DNA of 64,000 bases from Hansfordia pulvinata (lineage: Eukaryota > Ascomycota > Sordariomycetes > Xylariales), in NCBI GenBank assembly GCA_006538405.1, contig BJKQ01000008.1:620001-684000 (forward strand), written 5' to 3'. The position numbers and the translations under genes were made by a program. The notes under the pieces are model-generated. The model did no database searches, was not told where the DNA came from, and was given only the letters and a program-made list of their open reading frames with translations. This document shows positions 22,774 to 34,044 of the stretch, piece after piece (the stretch's first letter is position 1; each line of letters opens with the position of its first letter).

Positions 22774-25700
22774 ACAGGAGACTTCACCTCGCCTGCCGAC
22801 CCTGTCTGGCACAGGGCTCGCTTTTGTGCTGAGAATTCCGGAGTTCAAGGGGTCCAGGTCGCGAATCACTCGGGGTCTTTTTGTTTTCACCTTTGATTTG
22901 GGAAATGGAAGCGCTGTCACGGCCAGACTGGCATCGCTGCTAAGCCTGTGCTACTCTGATCACCGATGCCCTGGCACTTCTTCATCCCGCCCACGTGTAT
23001 CTTTCCGGTCGAATAGCCAGGTCGCTGCTTTTCGAGGGGTGTCTTTGGAACAAAACGGGCTTGCCGGCCACCTGGCCAAAGCAACACCGCCCTGCTTCTA
23101 TGTCGGACATGGCTGCGCGAATCACTTGCTCTACCAGCTGCGAACGGGAGGCTTGCAGTGCGCGCATGAGGAGCTGCAACATTGACCTCGGGCCCTGTGC
23201 CTGCGAGTTTCAAGATCCGTACGTACACAGCTCACTCGAGGCTGCTGCGCTGGACTGTCGGGCCCTTGGGCTCTGGGGCCCCCAGTCATGGGTAGGGCCA
23301 GAGTGAGCGAGGGTGAGGCTGCATGATCAGGCGTTGAGTTATTTTATGATCGGGCGCGTCCAGCGCGGGTAAGTTCAAAGTAATGCCGCTTTCCGTCGGC
23401 GGGACGGGCATGTGAAGCAAGGAGAGGTGAGGCGGCGGAGGGCGGGCGCTAGTCCCAGCTCCGATTCCAAACACCGGCTCCAGCATCAGTCTTGTTCGCC
23501 GGGTGCTTCTTCCTGACGTACGAGTGACCCGCATCCCCGCTAATTCGCATGCGGCGCCTCCGGTGGTGACCGCCTCGTACGAGTAGAAGCATCTGCGATC
23601 CGGGGCGCTGATGGCGGCATGGAAGCGTGGAACACCAACCGTTCAAGTACAAGCAGGCAGCCAGCAAGCGAACAGTTTGGAGGGAACACCTCGTCGCGAC
23701 CAACGCAAGTACGGATAAATTCAGCAGCGAGTTCGAGCAATTGTCCAGCGCCCAACCTAACGTAGGACGCGGGAGGGAACGTCAAGAATAGAAGGGGCGC
23801 ATACGCGTATATGATCGCATGGCGGCGCTTAGAGCGGGCCAACCAGAGGGCCCCGCACGGCCATGTTTGGTTGCGGTGCCGCGCACAGCGGCGTACGGAG
23901 AGGGGCAGTGTGGTGACTGGATAGGCCTTGATCGCACGAGGAATGTCGATACAGCATCACGATCCCCCAGTCAAGATCCAGGCGTACACGTTGCTGCTCG
24001 TGGTTTCGGCCCAAGTGCATCGACGAGGTGGTTGCTGCGAAGTGGTCTTTGTATTGCGCGCTTCCAGTCTGGCCAGGCCGGCGCTACCTGACATTAACAG
24101 ATACCACGAGTACCCCTCGGTGGCCCTTGCAAGGCTTGGACGTCTGGTGCAATGCAACCAAGCAATGGGCAGCGTAGGTACCTTTCTGCGTCTCACAGTG
24201 CAACAAATGACTGCGGCTTCATAGGTAGTTCCATTAGATGCATCAAAGCATATATACATGTCATTCATACATGCATCTGGTACGTCTGATACCTATGTGG
24301 CAGCTGGTAATTAGCACATATCGGCCTCCAAGGTCCACCGTACTGGAAGCGTTCGTTGTCAACGGATATGTATGCTGTGACGAGGTCCCGTCGCCAATCG
24401 GACGATTCTATCCGTACATATGCACCACCTTCCATACTTACAATGGATGTTCTTACGGAGTATCCAATGTCAGGCATGGTTGACCACGCTTTCAAGGCAG
24501 GCAGGTGCGCGTGATGGCGCTTGGTTTCCTCGAACGTGGCAAGCGCGGCAGGATAGCCCACACGGATGTGCAGACTGGGCCCGACCCGACCCCTCAGCCG
24601 CCGCTTTCCACTGCCACCGCTCCCAAGCTACTCCTACGGGGTGTCAGGTACTCTGTACCTGTGGCTGTGATCCGGTGGCCGAGACTCAGGTCGTCCTCCT
24701 GCTCGATTTGCCGCTTTCGATACAACTCCATCACCGCTAGATCTCATTGCCAAGTACTGCAGACTTCCAGGCTGCATCCACCGCTCGCCGGCCTCCACGG
24801 CTGCACTGCACTGGGGCGCCCCATTCACCTCGCCCTGGTCAGGCCTGTCAGGTTGGGTACCTGGATCTGGGCGTCGGGTTCTCGGGGCACTCGGTACCTA
24901 CGGTACCTACCACCGCCTGCTACTCATGACACAGCCCAGACGTCCGGTACAACCCCCAACCCGCCCACCTCAACGTCGTCAGCCAACTCGCTCCCTCCGC
25001 CCACTTCCTCCCCGTCGTCGGCGGCACGACACGACAGCGACACGACCCTGACGACACGACCGCCTGCCCTCGACGCGGCCATCACCGACTCAACCCCTTG
25101 CCGTCGTTTCCGCCAGAGACACTGGCAGAGACATTGCAAGACGCCGCGCAACCCCTGAGAGACAAAACACCTTGTCCACTGGGCCGCTGCCGACCACCTC
25201 GTACTCGCCGCCGCTCGCCCTCGACAACGTCCACCCCCGCCGTTCTCGCCTCCGACTTTAAGAAGAGCCATCTTCAGACACACGTCGCCTCGGCGCCCTG
25301 TTCCTGATTGCCCTCTGTCCTGCCTCTTCGCCTCGTCTCGTCTCGTCTCGCCTGCGCCGCTTCTTGGCGACTCTCCTACCATCGCTCCCGAACTGTCCGC
25401 CACTTTGCTCCTCTCCGCCCTCCCCATCACCACCATCACCTGAATCCTCGCCTGACACCACCGCACCGAACCACATCACAAGACGTCGCTCGCCAATAAC
25501 ATCACGCACCTCCCCAACTCAGAGCACTTCCCAATCCACACCACCGTACTATATACCGTATAGCTGGCGCCTTTGGCTGCCGTTCCCGTAAGTCTGCCAT
25601 CCCATATTCGTCCTTCACTCGGCCTTATCCGCGCCTTGCCAAGACCTTCTGCATACCATGTCTCCCGCCGTCTCAAACCCTCGCCTTGTCCTTTTTCATT

Positions 25701-26794
25701 GCCCTTCGAAACCCCTCCCCCACTATATCCTCTCGTGTATAACCGCATACATGTCCCACGTGCCTCGCCTGTTTGGTCACCATGGCCGTCCTCATTCCTA
25801 TGTTCAACCCCCGCCCCGGATTGCCCTGTTCCCATTTTGCATAGCATAGCTGCTTGACTCCGCGCCATACTCTTTTGCTCGATGCGCCAGCCCCCCCATC
25901 CTTCCGTCCCATCACCGAGCGCATCTTCAGTGCGCTGCGACCGCCTCGCGGCATGGCCATCCTTGCTCGCGGAGGTCATGCTTATCCCCGGCCGGCTCAA
26001 CACAATTGGGCTGTGTTCTATGCGAACCCCATCTTGTAGAATCGCCTTGCCCTGCTCGTCCTTTCAAAGCTGTATTCTCGGCGTGTGAGTTGCCCGAGAC
26101 AAGAATGGCAAGCATCAGGACTGAAGACTGCCTCATGTGCTTTTGAATTTGCGACGGCCGCCTCTCCGGCTCCAGAGGCCATCTCTTTGCGCCCCTTTGT
26201 TCCCTTTCCCGCAAATTCCCTGTAACACTGCCCCTGGGCCTGTGACAAAGTGCCCCAGTCCATGTGTGCCTTGACGTCTATGCCTGGACCCATCCTCATA
26301 CTTCATAATTATGTGCACGCATGCATTGTCAGGCCCGGCACATTCCGGACACCCGCACTGGCTCGCTCGCCCCTACTGACACCAAGCCACATAGGTTTGT
26401 GTTCCATACACAGCTTCTCTGAGTGCCGCAACCGGTTTCAAATACTGCAGATCGTCCTCGACAGAAAGCCGGGATTCGGATCCCATCGACACGCTGCCAC
26501 ACCTGCCACAAGCTACGACTCCGCGTACTGTACCCACCATCGTACCCCGACGGCCTGACATCACTGGCCGCGCCACCCTACCCTCGATCCATATTTTCCT
26601 TACGCCACAACGCGACCTCGGCTCCCTACCCAGCTGCAACACGAACTCGACCACCCGCCTATCGTTCCCCTATCCTACCCTGCCCCTCAACCCAGGAGTG
26701 ATCCTCCTTTCCCGCAGTTTACCCTCATTCCGAAAATCTGGCCGGAAACAAACGCCGCAGTCTCTCCTCGCAAGGAGGTCTGCTATTGAATAGA
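22774..26794. other. Long intergenic region including a probable long PTC1 leader
   Basis: No conserved coding sequence was seen in 22774-24900. It has several GTAC-rich patches (about 24180-24330 and 24850-24915). From about 24930 to 26790 the plus strand becomes pyrimidine-rich with many C/T runs and several upstream ATGs, typical of a long transcribed leader. A good donor (GTAAGT, 25588) could begin a 5' UTR intron, with a possible acceptor at CCGCAG near 26718. Confidence 0.5.
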
Positions 26795-28753
26795 ATGTTC
26801 GGCGGCGGCTCACATGCTGCCGCTTCCAAACCAGAGTCTCCAACCATCTCCGAGTCTCCCGAATCGGATCATAACGCCTCCTCTGCCGGCAGAAACACCA
26901 ACGGCAACGGAAGCCGCAAGAAGTCGCCATCGCCCGACTCGGGCTCTGGCTCAACCTCCCCATTGGCCGTGCGCAAGTCCCCCGACAATGCCGGCAGCGG
27001 CGAGAAGCGCAGCGGCAATGGCAGCCCCCCAGGACGTCAGGATACCGGTAGCACCGAGAAGAAGCGGCGCAGTAGCGGCGTTGGTAGCAAGGCCAGCAGC
27101 CTCATTGCCAGCGCCAAAAATTCCCTGAACTTCTCTCAAGGCAACCGCTCCAACAACGATGTGAACCAGTCTCCTCTTCAGAAGCTGGGTAAGCAAGATC
27201 AGTCCCTCGCGGTCCCGCAAGGTCAGCATAATAACTCTGCCGGAGACTCCTTCCCGGGCGCGCGTTCTACCTTCCGCGTCGGAGTCTGGGAGGACCGGAA
27301 CAAGAAATGCCGCCGTACCATGGAGGACACCCATGCCTTCCTTTACAACTTCCTCCACACCCCAGCGCCCCTGCTCACTGCCGACTCGAGTAGTCAGAGT
27401 GCCAAGTCGCTCAAGTCTTCCGAAGTCGGCACAGCGGCTGCAGAGTCTCGCTCCGATTCGTTGGGGTCGCAGGAGATGGTTGAGACGGACAACGGCTACT
27501 TTGCCATCTTTGACGGCCACGCTGGGACCTTTGCTGCAGACTGGTGTGGTAAGAAGGTCCACCTCATTCTTGAGGATGTCATCAAACGGAATCCGAACGT
27601 GCCCATCCCCGAGCTGCTTGATCAGACATTTACCACGGTTGATGCGCAACTCGAGAAGTTGCCCTTGAAGAACAGCGGCTGCACAGCTGCAGTGGCCGTA
27701 CTGCGCTGGGAAGACAGGGTTCCGAGCGCCAATTCCGCGACTGGCTCCCAGGCTATTGCCCCGGCTGCTGTCGCTGCCTCCAAGTCACTGGAGCCCTCCA
27801 AGTCAAAGGACGGTAAGGCCGACGACGATGGCAACAACAATATGGCTGTTCCCGAGTCCGCTCACGCAAGATTGAAAGGTGCCGCGCAACGACAGCGTGT
27901 TCTCTACACGGCCAACGTCGGCGATGCCCGCATCATCCTCTGCCGCTCCGGCAAAGCCTTGCGCCTGTCATACGACCACAAGGGCAGCGACGATAACGAG
28001 GGCAAGCGCATTACCAACGCGGGCGGTCTCATTATGAACAACCGCGTCAACGGCGTGTTGGCTGTGACCCGCGCGCTTGGCGACACGTACATCAAGGATC
28101 TTGTCACGGGCCACCCCTACACCACCGAGACGGTGGTTCAACCCGAACTGGATGAGTTTGTCATCATTGCATGTGACGGTGTAAGTTGGATGCGTGAGAT
28201 CTGCCTCTTTGTTGGAAGACTTGATGCTGACATGCTCTAGCTGTGGGACGTCTGCTCGGATCAGGAGGCCGTGGATCTGGTTCGCGAGATTCATGACCCC
28301 GTCGTCGCCGCCAAGTTCCTCGTAGATCACGCGCTGTCTCGGTTCAGTACAGACAACCTGTCGTGCATGATTGTCAGATTTGACAAGACAGCCTTGATGA
28401 AGAGCCAGAACGCCAAGGACGGCTCTATTGGGGTCGAGGGTGACGCCGCGGAGACGGGTGGACGGATCAGTGAGGCCGAAAAGATTGTCAATTCGACCAG
28501 GCAAAAGATTGCCGAAGGCGACACAACCTCGGTCGGCATCTCTGCCAGCAACTCGGGCAAGGGCCATGACCCCGCGCCCATCGAGGACGGTGAAGGTTTC
28601 AAGAAGACGACACTGGATGGTCCTGTGGAGGAGGAACCGGCCGCGATAGACGAGAGCGACTCGGATTCACCCGACGCCACGACGCCCGGCCCTGCGGAAG
28701 CAAAGCCGGCGCAGACGTCAGAAACATCGAAATCTGGCGACATCAAGTCATGA
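26795..28753 (+). CDS. PTC1: PP2C-type serine/threonine phosphatase, Ptc1-like
   Basis: Exons 26795-28180 and 28241-28753 give 632 aa. The intron has a GTAAGT donor, a GCTGAC branch and a CTCTAG acceptor. Residues 1-160 are a Ser/Gly/Asn-rich disordered extension. The PPM catalytic domain follows with metal-binding motifs in order: [70 protein letters not shown] across the intron, and [26 protein letters not shown] and [17 protein letters not shown] are characteristic of the Ptc1 branch, which dephosphorylates stress MAP kinases in yeast. About 120 acidic, Ser/Pro-rich residues follow the domain. Yeast Ptc1 is about 280 aa, so both extensions are additional. All metal ligands are present and the frame is intact. 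Confidence 0.93.
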
Positions 28754-30739
28754 CCCTTGCCTCCGCGCGAGTCCAGGCTGTAGCAGTGTGCTCTTCATCT
28801 GAATGAGTCGGCGTCGATCATCACGAGATACTGCTCAGTTTCTGTATGAGTCACTGCACACCACCTTTTAAAACATTTGCTAGGGTGATGATCAAGCCAG
28901 CTACCGTACTCGCTGCTTCTTGTCCAGCTCAAATCTGATTACGGCAGTGCGAGGCCGCTGGTAGGCACTGCGAGGCTCATCGGACTCTGCGCAGGGGGAG
29001 GGGTTTCGGCATGTTTTTACGAGGCCTGTTCTGGTCGCGAAGGACTTTCTTTTACGGACTCTGTCGCAGTGAGGTCGAAGGACAACCTTGTCTGCTCTGG
29101 CATTACATCACGGAAGTAACGATATTTCACATTCTACCACGAAGGCATTCTTTCATGGTCTTCAATCGACGCTTCGAGCAGACTAAGTGTATTAAATTCG
29201 TGGCGTGTCTCGATGGTGGTTGGTTGCCTTGCAATGCACTGCCTCATTGGTCCCTGTTCTCCGCACTTCACCTATATATATCGTTCCCGTAGCATTCTTA
29301 GCTTTTTGCAACGGCAGTACCCTCATTCGATTCATTGTATGAAGAAATAGCAGTGCAACCTGCATGACACCTGGGAGCTGCTAGCACTGCCTCGCTAGTT
29401 GAGTCGTTGCAGAACTGAGTATGAGCACGACACCAACCCATTGACCAAGATGTTACCCGGGACAATATTGCAGACTATTTGAATCTCTTTTTCTGGGGAC
29501 GAGAGCAGGCTGCATTCTTCTCAGAGGCCGGTATCTCTCTGGGCAGCTATGAGTATCTCATGGGAGCTTCTCGATACGACTAAGGCTGGGCTGGTACCGG
29601 CGTTGCACATGAACAAGAGTCCGCGAGGGGATCTTATGTAGGCCAGCCGTGAAGCCGACTTGTGATCGCCACGCTCTGCATTGACTAGCTTCCGAAACCG
29701 TCACGTAGAGTACGTAGGATGGAAACAAGCCTCACTTCATGCTCTTTTCCCCGTGTGAGGGGGAGAGAAGGGGACGCTGACTTAGGTAAACTACGAAGTC
29801 ATGCCAGGACTCGGCGGACAAATGAGCAGCTCGCTCCTCTGAACGTTATAAAAAGCTGTTAAGCCTGGCCATTTTATCGTTCACTTTCTACAAAGAACCA
29901 CAGCGGCAGCGCCGCGACGCGCTCGCCCCCCCCCCTCTTTAAAGCGTGAGCCGGTCGTGAATGCCGTCACCGAAACCCCCTCGTAGAAGAAAGCGCACGA
30001 GCCTGTGCGGTGTACCGAGCAAGCAAACACTTGAGCCAAGCTTAAATCGAGGCAGTGTGCGCGGGTGTGGCCCTCGGACCTTTGAGAATCAAGAACTAAC
30101 CAGGGCATCCAAAGGGAAAGCTCGCCCTACCCCCCCTTCACCGCCGGGCAGAACTTTGCTCGTGCGCCTCGTGTTCGCGCCTCACGCTGACGACTGTTCA
30201 CGTCGATGGTGCGCTGGCAACGAAGCGGCAACGTTTATCAGAAGATGGAAAGAGTAGAAGAAGAAGAAGAAGAAGAAAAAAAAACTAAGGAAAAAGACTG
30301 CCGGGACGTCTTCTTCCTACCTGACCGCTTTACCTTACACCGGTTTCTTTCACTGGCGAGTTTCTACCCCTACTCGGCCGAAACGTCCGCCTGTCCCCCC
30401 CCCCGAGGCTAATCCCGGAAAGATCAAGGGCAAGTTCTCTTACGGAGTTACGAGTACGCTCACTAAGCAAGGATAGGTAGACAGAGAGATGGAGAGAGAG
30501 AGAAAGAGGAAACACAAAAAAAAAAAAAAAGAACAAGAGGGGAAAGGGGTCTAGCTGGTGGATAGAAGCCCAGGGCTTCTCGCTGCTGCCTGCTGCATGC
30601 TTCCTAATCAAGATCAGGCGCTTTCCATCAAATCCCGTACGTGTGTGATTCGTGTGAAGGATAGGGTATGATGCCGCGCCGCCGCGACCTCCGGAGTCCG
30701 GAGCTCGGGGGAAGTTGTGCAGCCGGTTCCAGGCTGTAA

Positions 30740-30782
<43 letters not shown>

Positions 30783-31224
30783 GAATCAGAAAAACTAAAA
30801 AGGAGAGAGAAAGACGCCTTCTGCCTGCCGTTAAGGAAGCTAGTATTAGTAACCTACCTTGGTTAGATAGCTAACTTGGCATAGAATCCCCCCCCCCCCC
30901 AGCAGTTTCGCGGATGTATGCAGTCGTCGGGCCGAGGCTTCTTTACATTCTTCTACACCTGACTAATCCCTTTCTGGCTTCTGATCCTTGTTCTCTTCTT
31001 CGCTCTCCGTCATCCGTCAGGGGCGAAAGAGAAGCAAGGGAAGGACGCGTGGGGGGCACCCGCGCGTTGGGGGCGTTCCGTTCCTGGGCTTGGCCCGCTG
31101 TACTAGCTAAGAAAGAAAGAAAAGAAAAGAGAGAGGGAGAGAGAGAGAGAGATAGAAATGAAACAGATCGGTTGCCTAGGAATCGTGCTTGAGAGGGGGG
31201 CGAAAGGAGGAGGCGGAGGAGGAG
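28754..31224. other. Gene desert, first part: no supported gene
   Basis: The segment begins with the PTC1 3' UTR. Frames are short and lack known motifs. A 52-residue frame at 29425-29583 looks natural but is unsupported. Low-complexity stretches include a GAA/GAG run (30257-30283), an A run near 30516-30530, a TG microsatellite (30741-30779), a C run (30889-30900) and a GA run (31133-31152). Confidence 0.5.
30741..30779. repeat. TG microsatellite
   Basis: This is a perfect run of about 19-20 TG units in the first desert. Confidence 0.95.
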
Positions 31225-31382
31225 TGTCACGGGTCTGGCCCTGGCATGCCGTTGATCATAAGTGCAGGTAAGATTGAGCACTTGGGAAGTGTCAATCTCG
31301 TATTTTTTGCTTGCATGGCTGGCAGAGCGGTCTAACGTTGCATTGACCAGTGCATTTGCCCACATGGGCCAGAACCGTTACA
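31225..31382 (+). mobile_element. MITE-like element, copy 1
   Basis: This is a 158-bp element with imperfect terminal inverted repeats of about 17 bp: TGTCACGGGTCTGGCCC at the left end and, read in reverse, TGTAACGGTTCTGGCCC at the right end. An inverted copy sits at 33225-33376 with most bases conserved. There is no coding capacity. No target-site duplication is obvious. A box-A-like TGGCAGAGCGG lies inside. The superfamily cannot be assigned. Confidence 0.6.
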
Positions 31383-33224
31383 TCATCCACTCGGCCGGTA
31401 TTCGCCCATGGGCTGGCTGGCTGGCTGGCTGGCTCGCTCGGAGCGACAGGAGAGAGCCGGCGCCATCCCCCTCGAAAAGAGAGATGGGAGAGAAGGGGTC
31501 TTCGTGTTGCATACTGCCTCTGTTACCTCATCCAATAACCTCTCAGACTCTCTCGTCCGTATCCGTACAAGGAGAACAACAGTAGGACTGGATACCAAAG
31601 TCACCTATCTAACTCTGACTCATGCATTAGGTAGTATACCTACCTCGGACTGATGGACACCCATAGGATAGGCTTTCGTTGTCTCCTCTGCATACGTCCT
31701 CCCCTCCCGCCCCCGTTTTCCTTTATTTTTAGCAAAAGAAGCCCGCCGCTGTCATTCCGGGACGCGCCAATCTGCGTGGCTGGCCGCGCCCTTGGTGCCT
31801 CCCAAGGCTGCTAGTAGTCTGGGCGCGCCGACTCAACGGAACCTCCCGTAGGAAGAGAGCAAGAGAGAGCTAGAGAGAGCTAGAGAGAGCGAGAGAGCGA
31901 GAAAGAGCTAAAGAGAGCGAGAGAGAGGGCCAAAGAGAGCGAGAAAGACGCCATCAGCTCTCGGTTAGTAGTTGATTAGCTCGGTTAGTAGCTCCCGGGT
32001 CGTTGGCTCCTATTCCCTTCCCTCGCCTTGGTCCCTGGCTACCTAACCTAACGTACGGCCTACGGGCAGAGCGCAGTATACTCGCCCGCGCCTGGGCTCT
32101 CCCAAGTCTCGCCGTTAGCTCGTCCGTGACGTACGAGTTCTCGTAGCCGCGATCGCGAGAACCTCGGGTCCTGAATAGATCCGGGTCTTCTAAGTGTCCG
32201 CGTCCGACCCTCCATCCATTCATCCATCCGCATTTTTGTCTTTCTTTCTGTCTGTCCGTCTGTCTATCCGTACTCGCCTCTCTGTGGTTGGCTGCCTTGC
32301 CCGCTCGCCTGCCGAACCCCCCCCCCCCCCCCGCGATTCCACTTAGACTATAGTTGACTCGATGGAAGGCGGTTAATAGTCATCCGCCCCGTCCCGCGGA
32401 CATGAGCGAGCCAGAGCTACCTATGGTTGGGACCCGGACCCTTCTCGAAAAGGTCCTCCTCTCCGCCGCCTTCGCCACGCCAGGATAGGCCGTCCGCCTG
32501 CGTAGCAACTCCCAAGTTGCCTGTTGCCTATGGGCTCCCCCTTCTTCGTCTAAACCCAGACTGGACCATTGCTGCGCTCCCCGCCGGCTAACGTCCGGCC
32601 TGGCCTCGGGCTATAGTCCTCTGGTAAGCTGGCAAGTCTACTATACTCGTATTATGTATAGAACCGCCGAAAAACGCACACATGGCACTCCTTGGGCCTC
32701 TAGTTAGTCTCGCGGGCCCAAAAGGCGAGCCTTCCGCTCGCTCGTCGCAACACCAACGAGAAAGCCACTCGGCCTCCCGGCATTTCTGGCAGGACACGGC
32801 AGCTAGGAAAGCTGGGAAGCCAAGTACTGAGATACCGTGCTACCCTACCCAACCTGGCATTGTCGAGTCAGCGAGTACGCCGGATGACCGTCTGTACTCG
32901 CAATGTATGCGCCCACTTACTTAAGCCGAGGTGAGTAAGGAAGGGCTATAGTCCAGCCCATCCTTAGCGGCGTCTCCTCCTCTCCTCCCTGCCTATCAGA
33001 AGCGCGCAGAGAAGGGGCGGGGGCGGGTTAGAAGAAGAAGGAAAAAAGGCTATACTCGCCCCCGTCGTCCTCCTCTCCACCAACTAAGACCCTCTCTCTC
33101 TCCCGTCCCGGACTCCCGGCCTCCTTCCCTCAGACCCGGAGAGAAATCGGAGAGATTGAGACAAAAAACACCCCAAGAGCCAAGGCCCGGAGCTTACAGC
33201 CAGCGGCTGTCATCTCCTCATCCT
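31383..33224. other. DNA between the inverted MITE-like copies
   Basis: No transposase-like frame is seen, so the pair does not look like the ends of one autonomous transposon. The segment has degenerate GAGAGCTA repeats (31855-31945), TCCA/TCTG runs (32210-32270) and a C run (32317-32332). Confidence 0.5.
31855..31950. repeat. Degenerate GAGAGCTA/GAGAGCGA tandem repeat
   Basis: This is a purine-rich array of 8-10 base units with GAGAGC as the constant core. It has no coding content. Confidence 0.8.
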
Positions 33225-33376
33225 TGTAACGGTTCTGGCCCTCGTGGGCAAATGCACTGGTAAATACAACTAGACCGCTCTGCCAGGCAGGCAAAAGCTA
33301 CGAGATTGACACTTACCTCGTGCTTAATCTTATTAGCACTTATGATCAACAGCATGCCAGGGCCAGACCCGTGACA
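33225..33376 (-). mobile_element. MITE-like element, copy 2 (inverted)
   Basis: This 152-bp copy lies opposite to 31225-31382. It shares both terminal inverted repeats and nearly all interior blocks, for example CCAGTGCATTTGCCCAC and AAGTGTCAATCTCGTA, with small indels. The divergence indicates that the copies are not a very recent duplication. Confidence 0.6.
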
Positions 33377-33473
33377 ATTGGGCACGCCCAGCCTTCCCGC
33401 TGGGGGGAGGACTGATGAGGTAAGCTCGACTGACTTGTTATCGGCACCAGGCCCAGGCACGGCCGTCCCTGGC

Positions 33474-33480
<7 letters not shown>

Positions 33481-33505
<25 letters not shown>
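33481..33505. repeat. GT microsatellite
   Basis: This is a perfect run of about 12 GT units, close to MITE-like copy 2. Confidence 0.95.
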
Positions 33506-34012
33506 AGGCGAGGAGTTGGGCTAGGGCAGGGCTGGATTCGACGGCGTCGTGGCGTGCGCTTCTGAAACGAAAACAAGGTCGCCACTCGCCCCCGCCGTGA
33601 GGGTCTCGGCTTGCCCAACCATCGCCGAGCATGCGAGTACTCGTAGAGAGTCGAGACCCAGCGATGCACTCTTTCGGCCCCAGTGTGGGCGAGGACGACC
33701 ACGACCAGAGAGCATTTCCCCATTCCATTCGAACCAAAGAGACAGAAGCAGCCCGCCGCGACTGGCCTACCTACCTACCTACCTAGTTAACTCGAGTAGG
33801 CAGCTAACCCGGGCAGCCGGGCGGATTAGGGCGCGCAGGGCGGGAAAGGGGACCATGGAATGGACGGGCGGTGCTTGGCGGAGGGGCTATTCGTGCTACT
33901 ACTATTATGTACTCCGCACTCCCTCCCTACGTTACGACATTGGCAGACGCGCCCTAACCCGATCACGGCAGGTATCCCGCGGCCCACGAGGAAGGGGGGC
34001 TTGACTTCGTAA

Positions 34013-34044
34013 GGTGGTGGTGGTGGTGGTGGTGGTGGTGGTGG
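34013..34044. repeat. GGT trinucleotide repeat
   Basis: This is a perfect run of about ten GGT units, non-coding in any supported frame. Confidence 0.95.

Noticed and set aside
24505..25158. 217-codon plus-strand frame before the PTC1 leader
   Set aside because: It is Ser/Thr/Pro/Arg-rich, as expected from a C-rich strand, and has no conserved content.
31316..31335. tRNA-like box A (TGGCAGAGCGGTCTA) in the MITE-like element
   Set aside because: No matching box B (GGTTCRA) or cloverleaf follows at the right distance, so it is not called as a tRNA gene or tRNA-derived SINE.
31225..33376. The inverted pair as terminal repeats of one 2.15-kb transposon
   Set aside because: No transposase frame lies between them, each copy has its own terminal inverted repeats, and no target duplication is seen at the outer ends.
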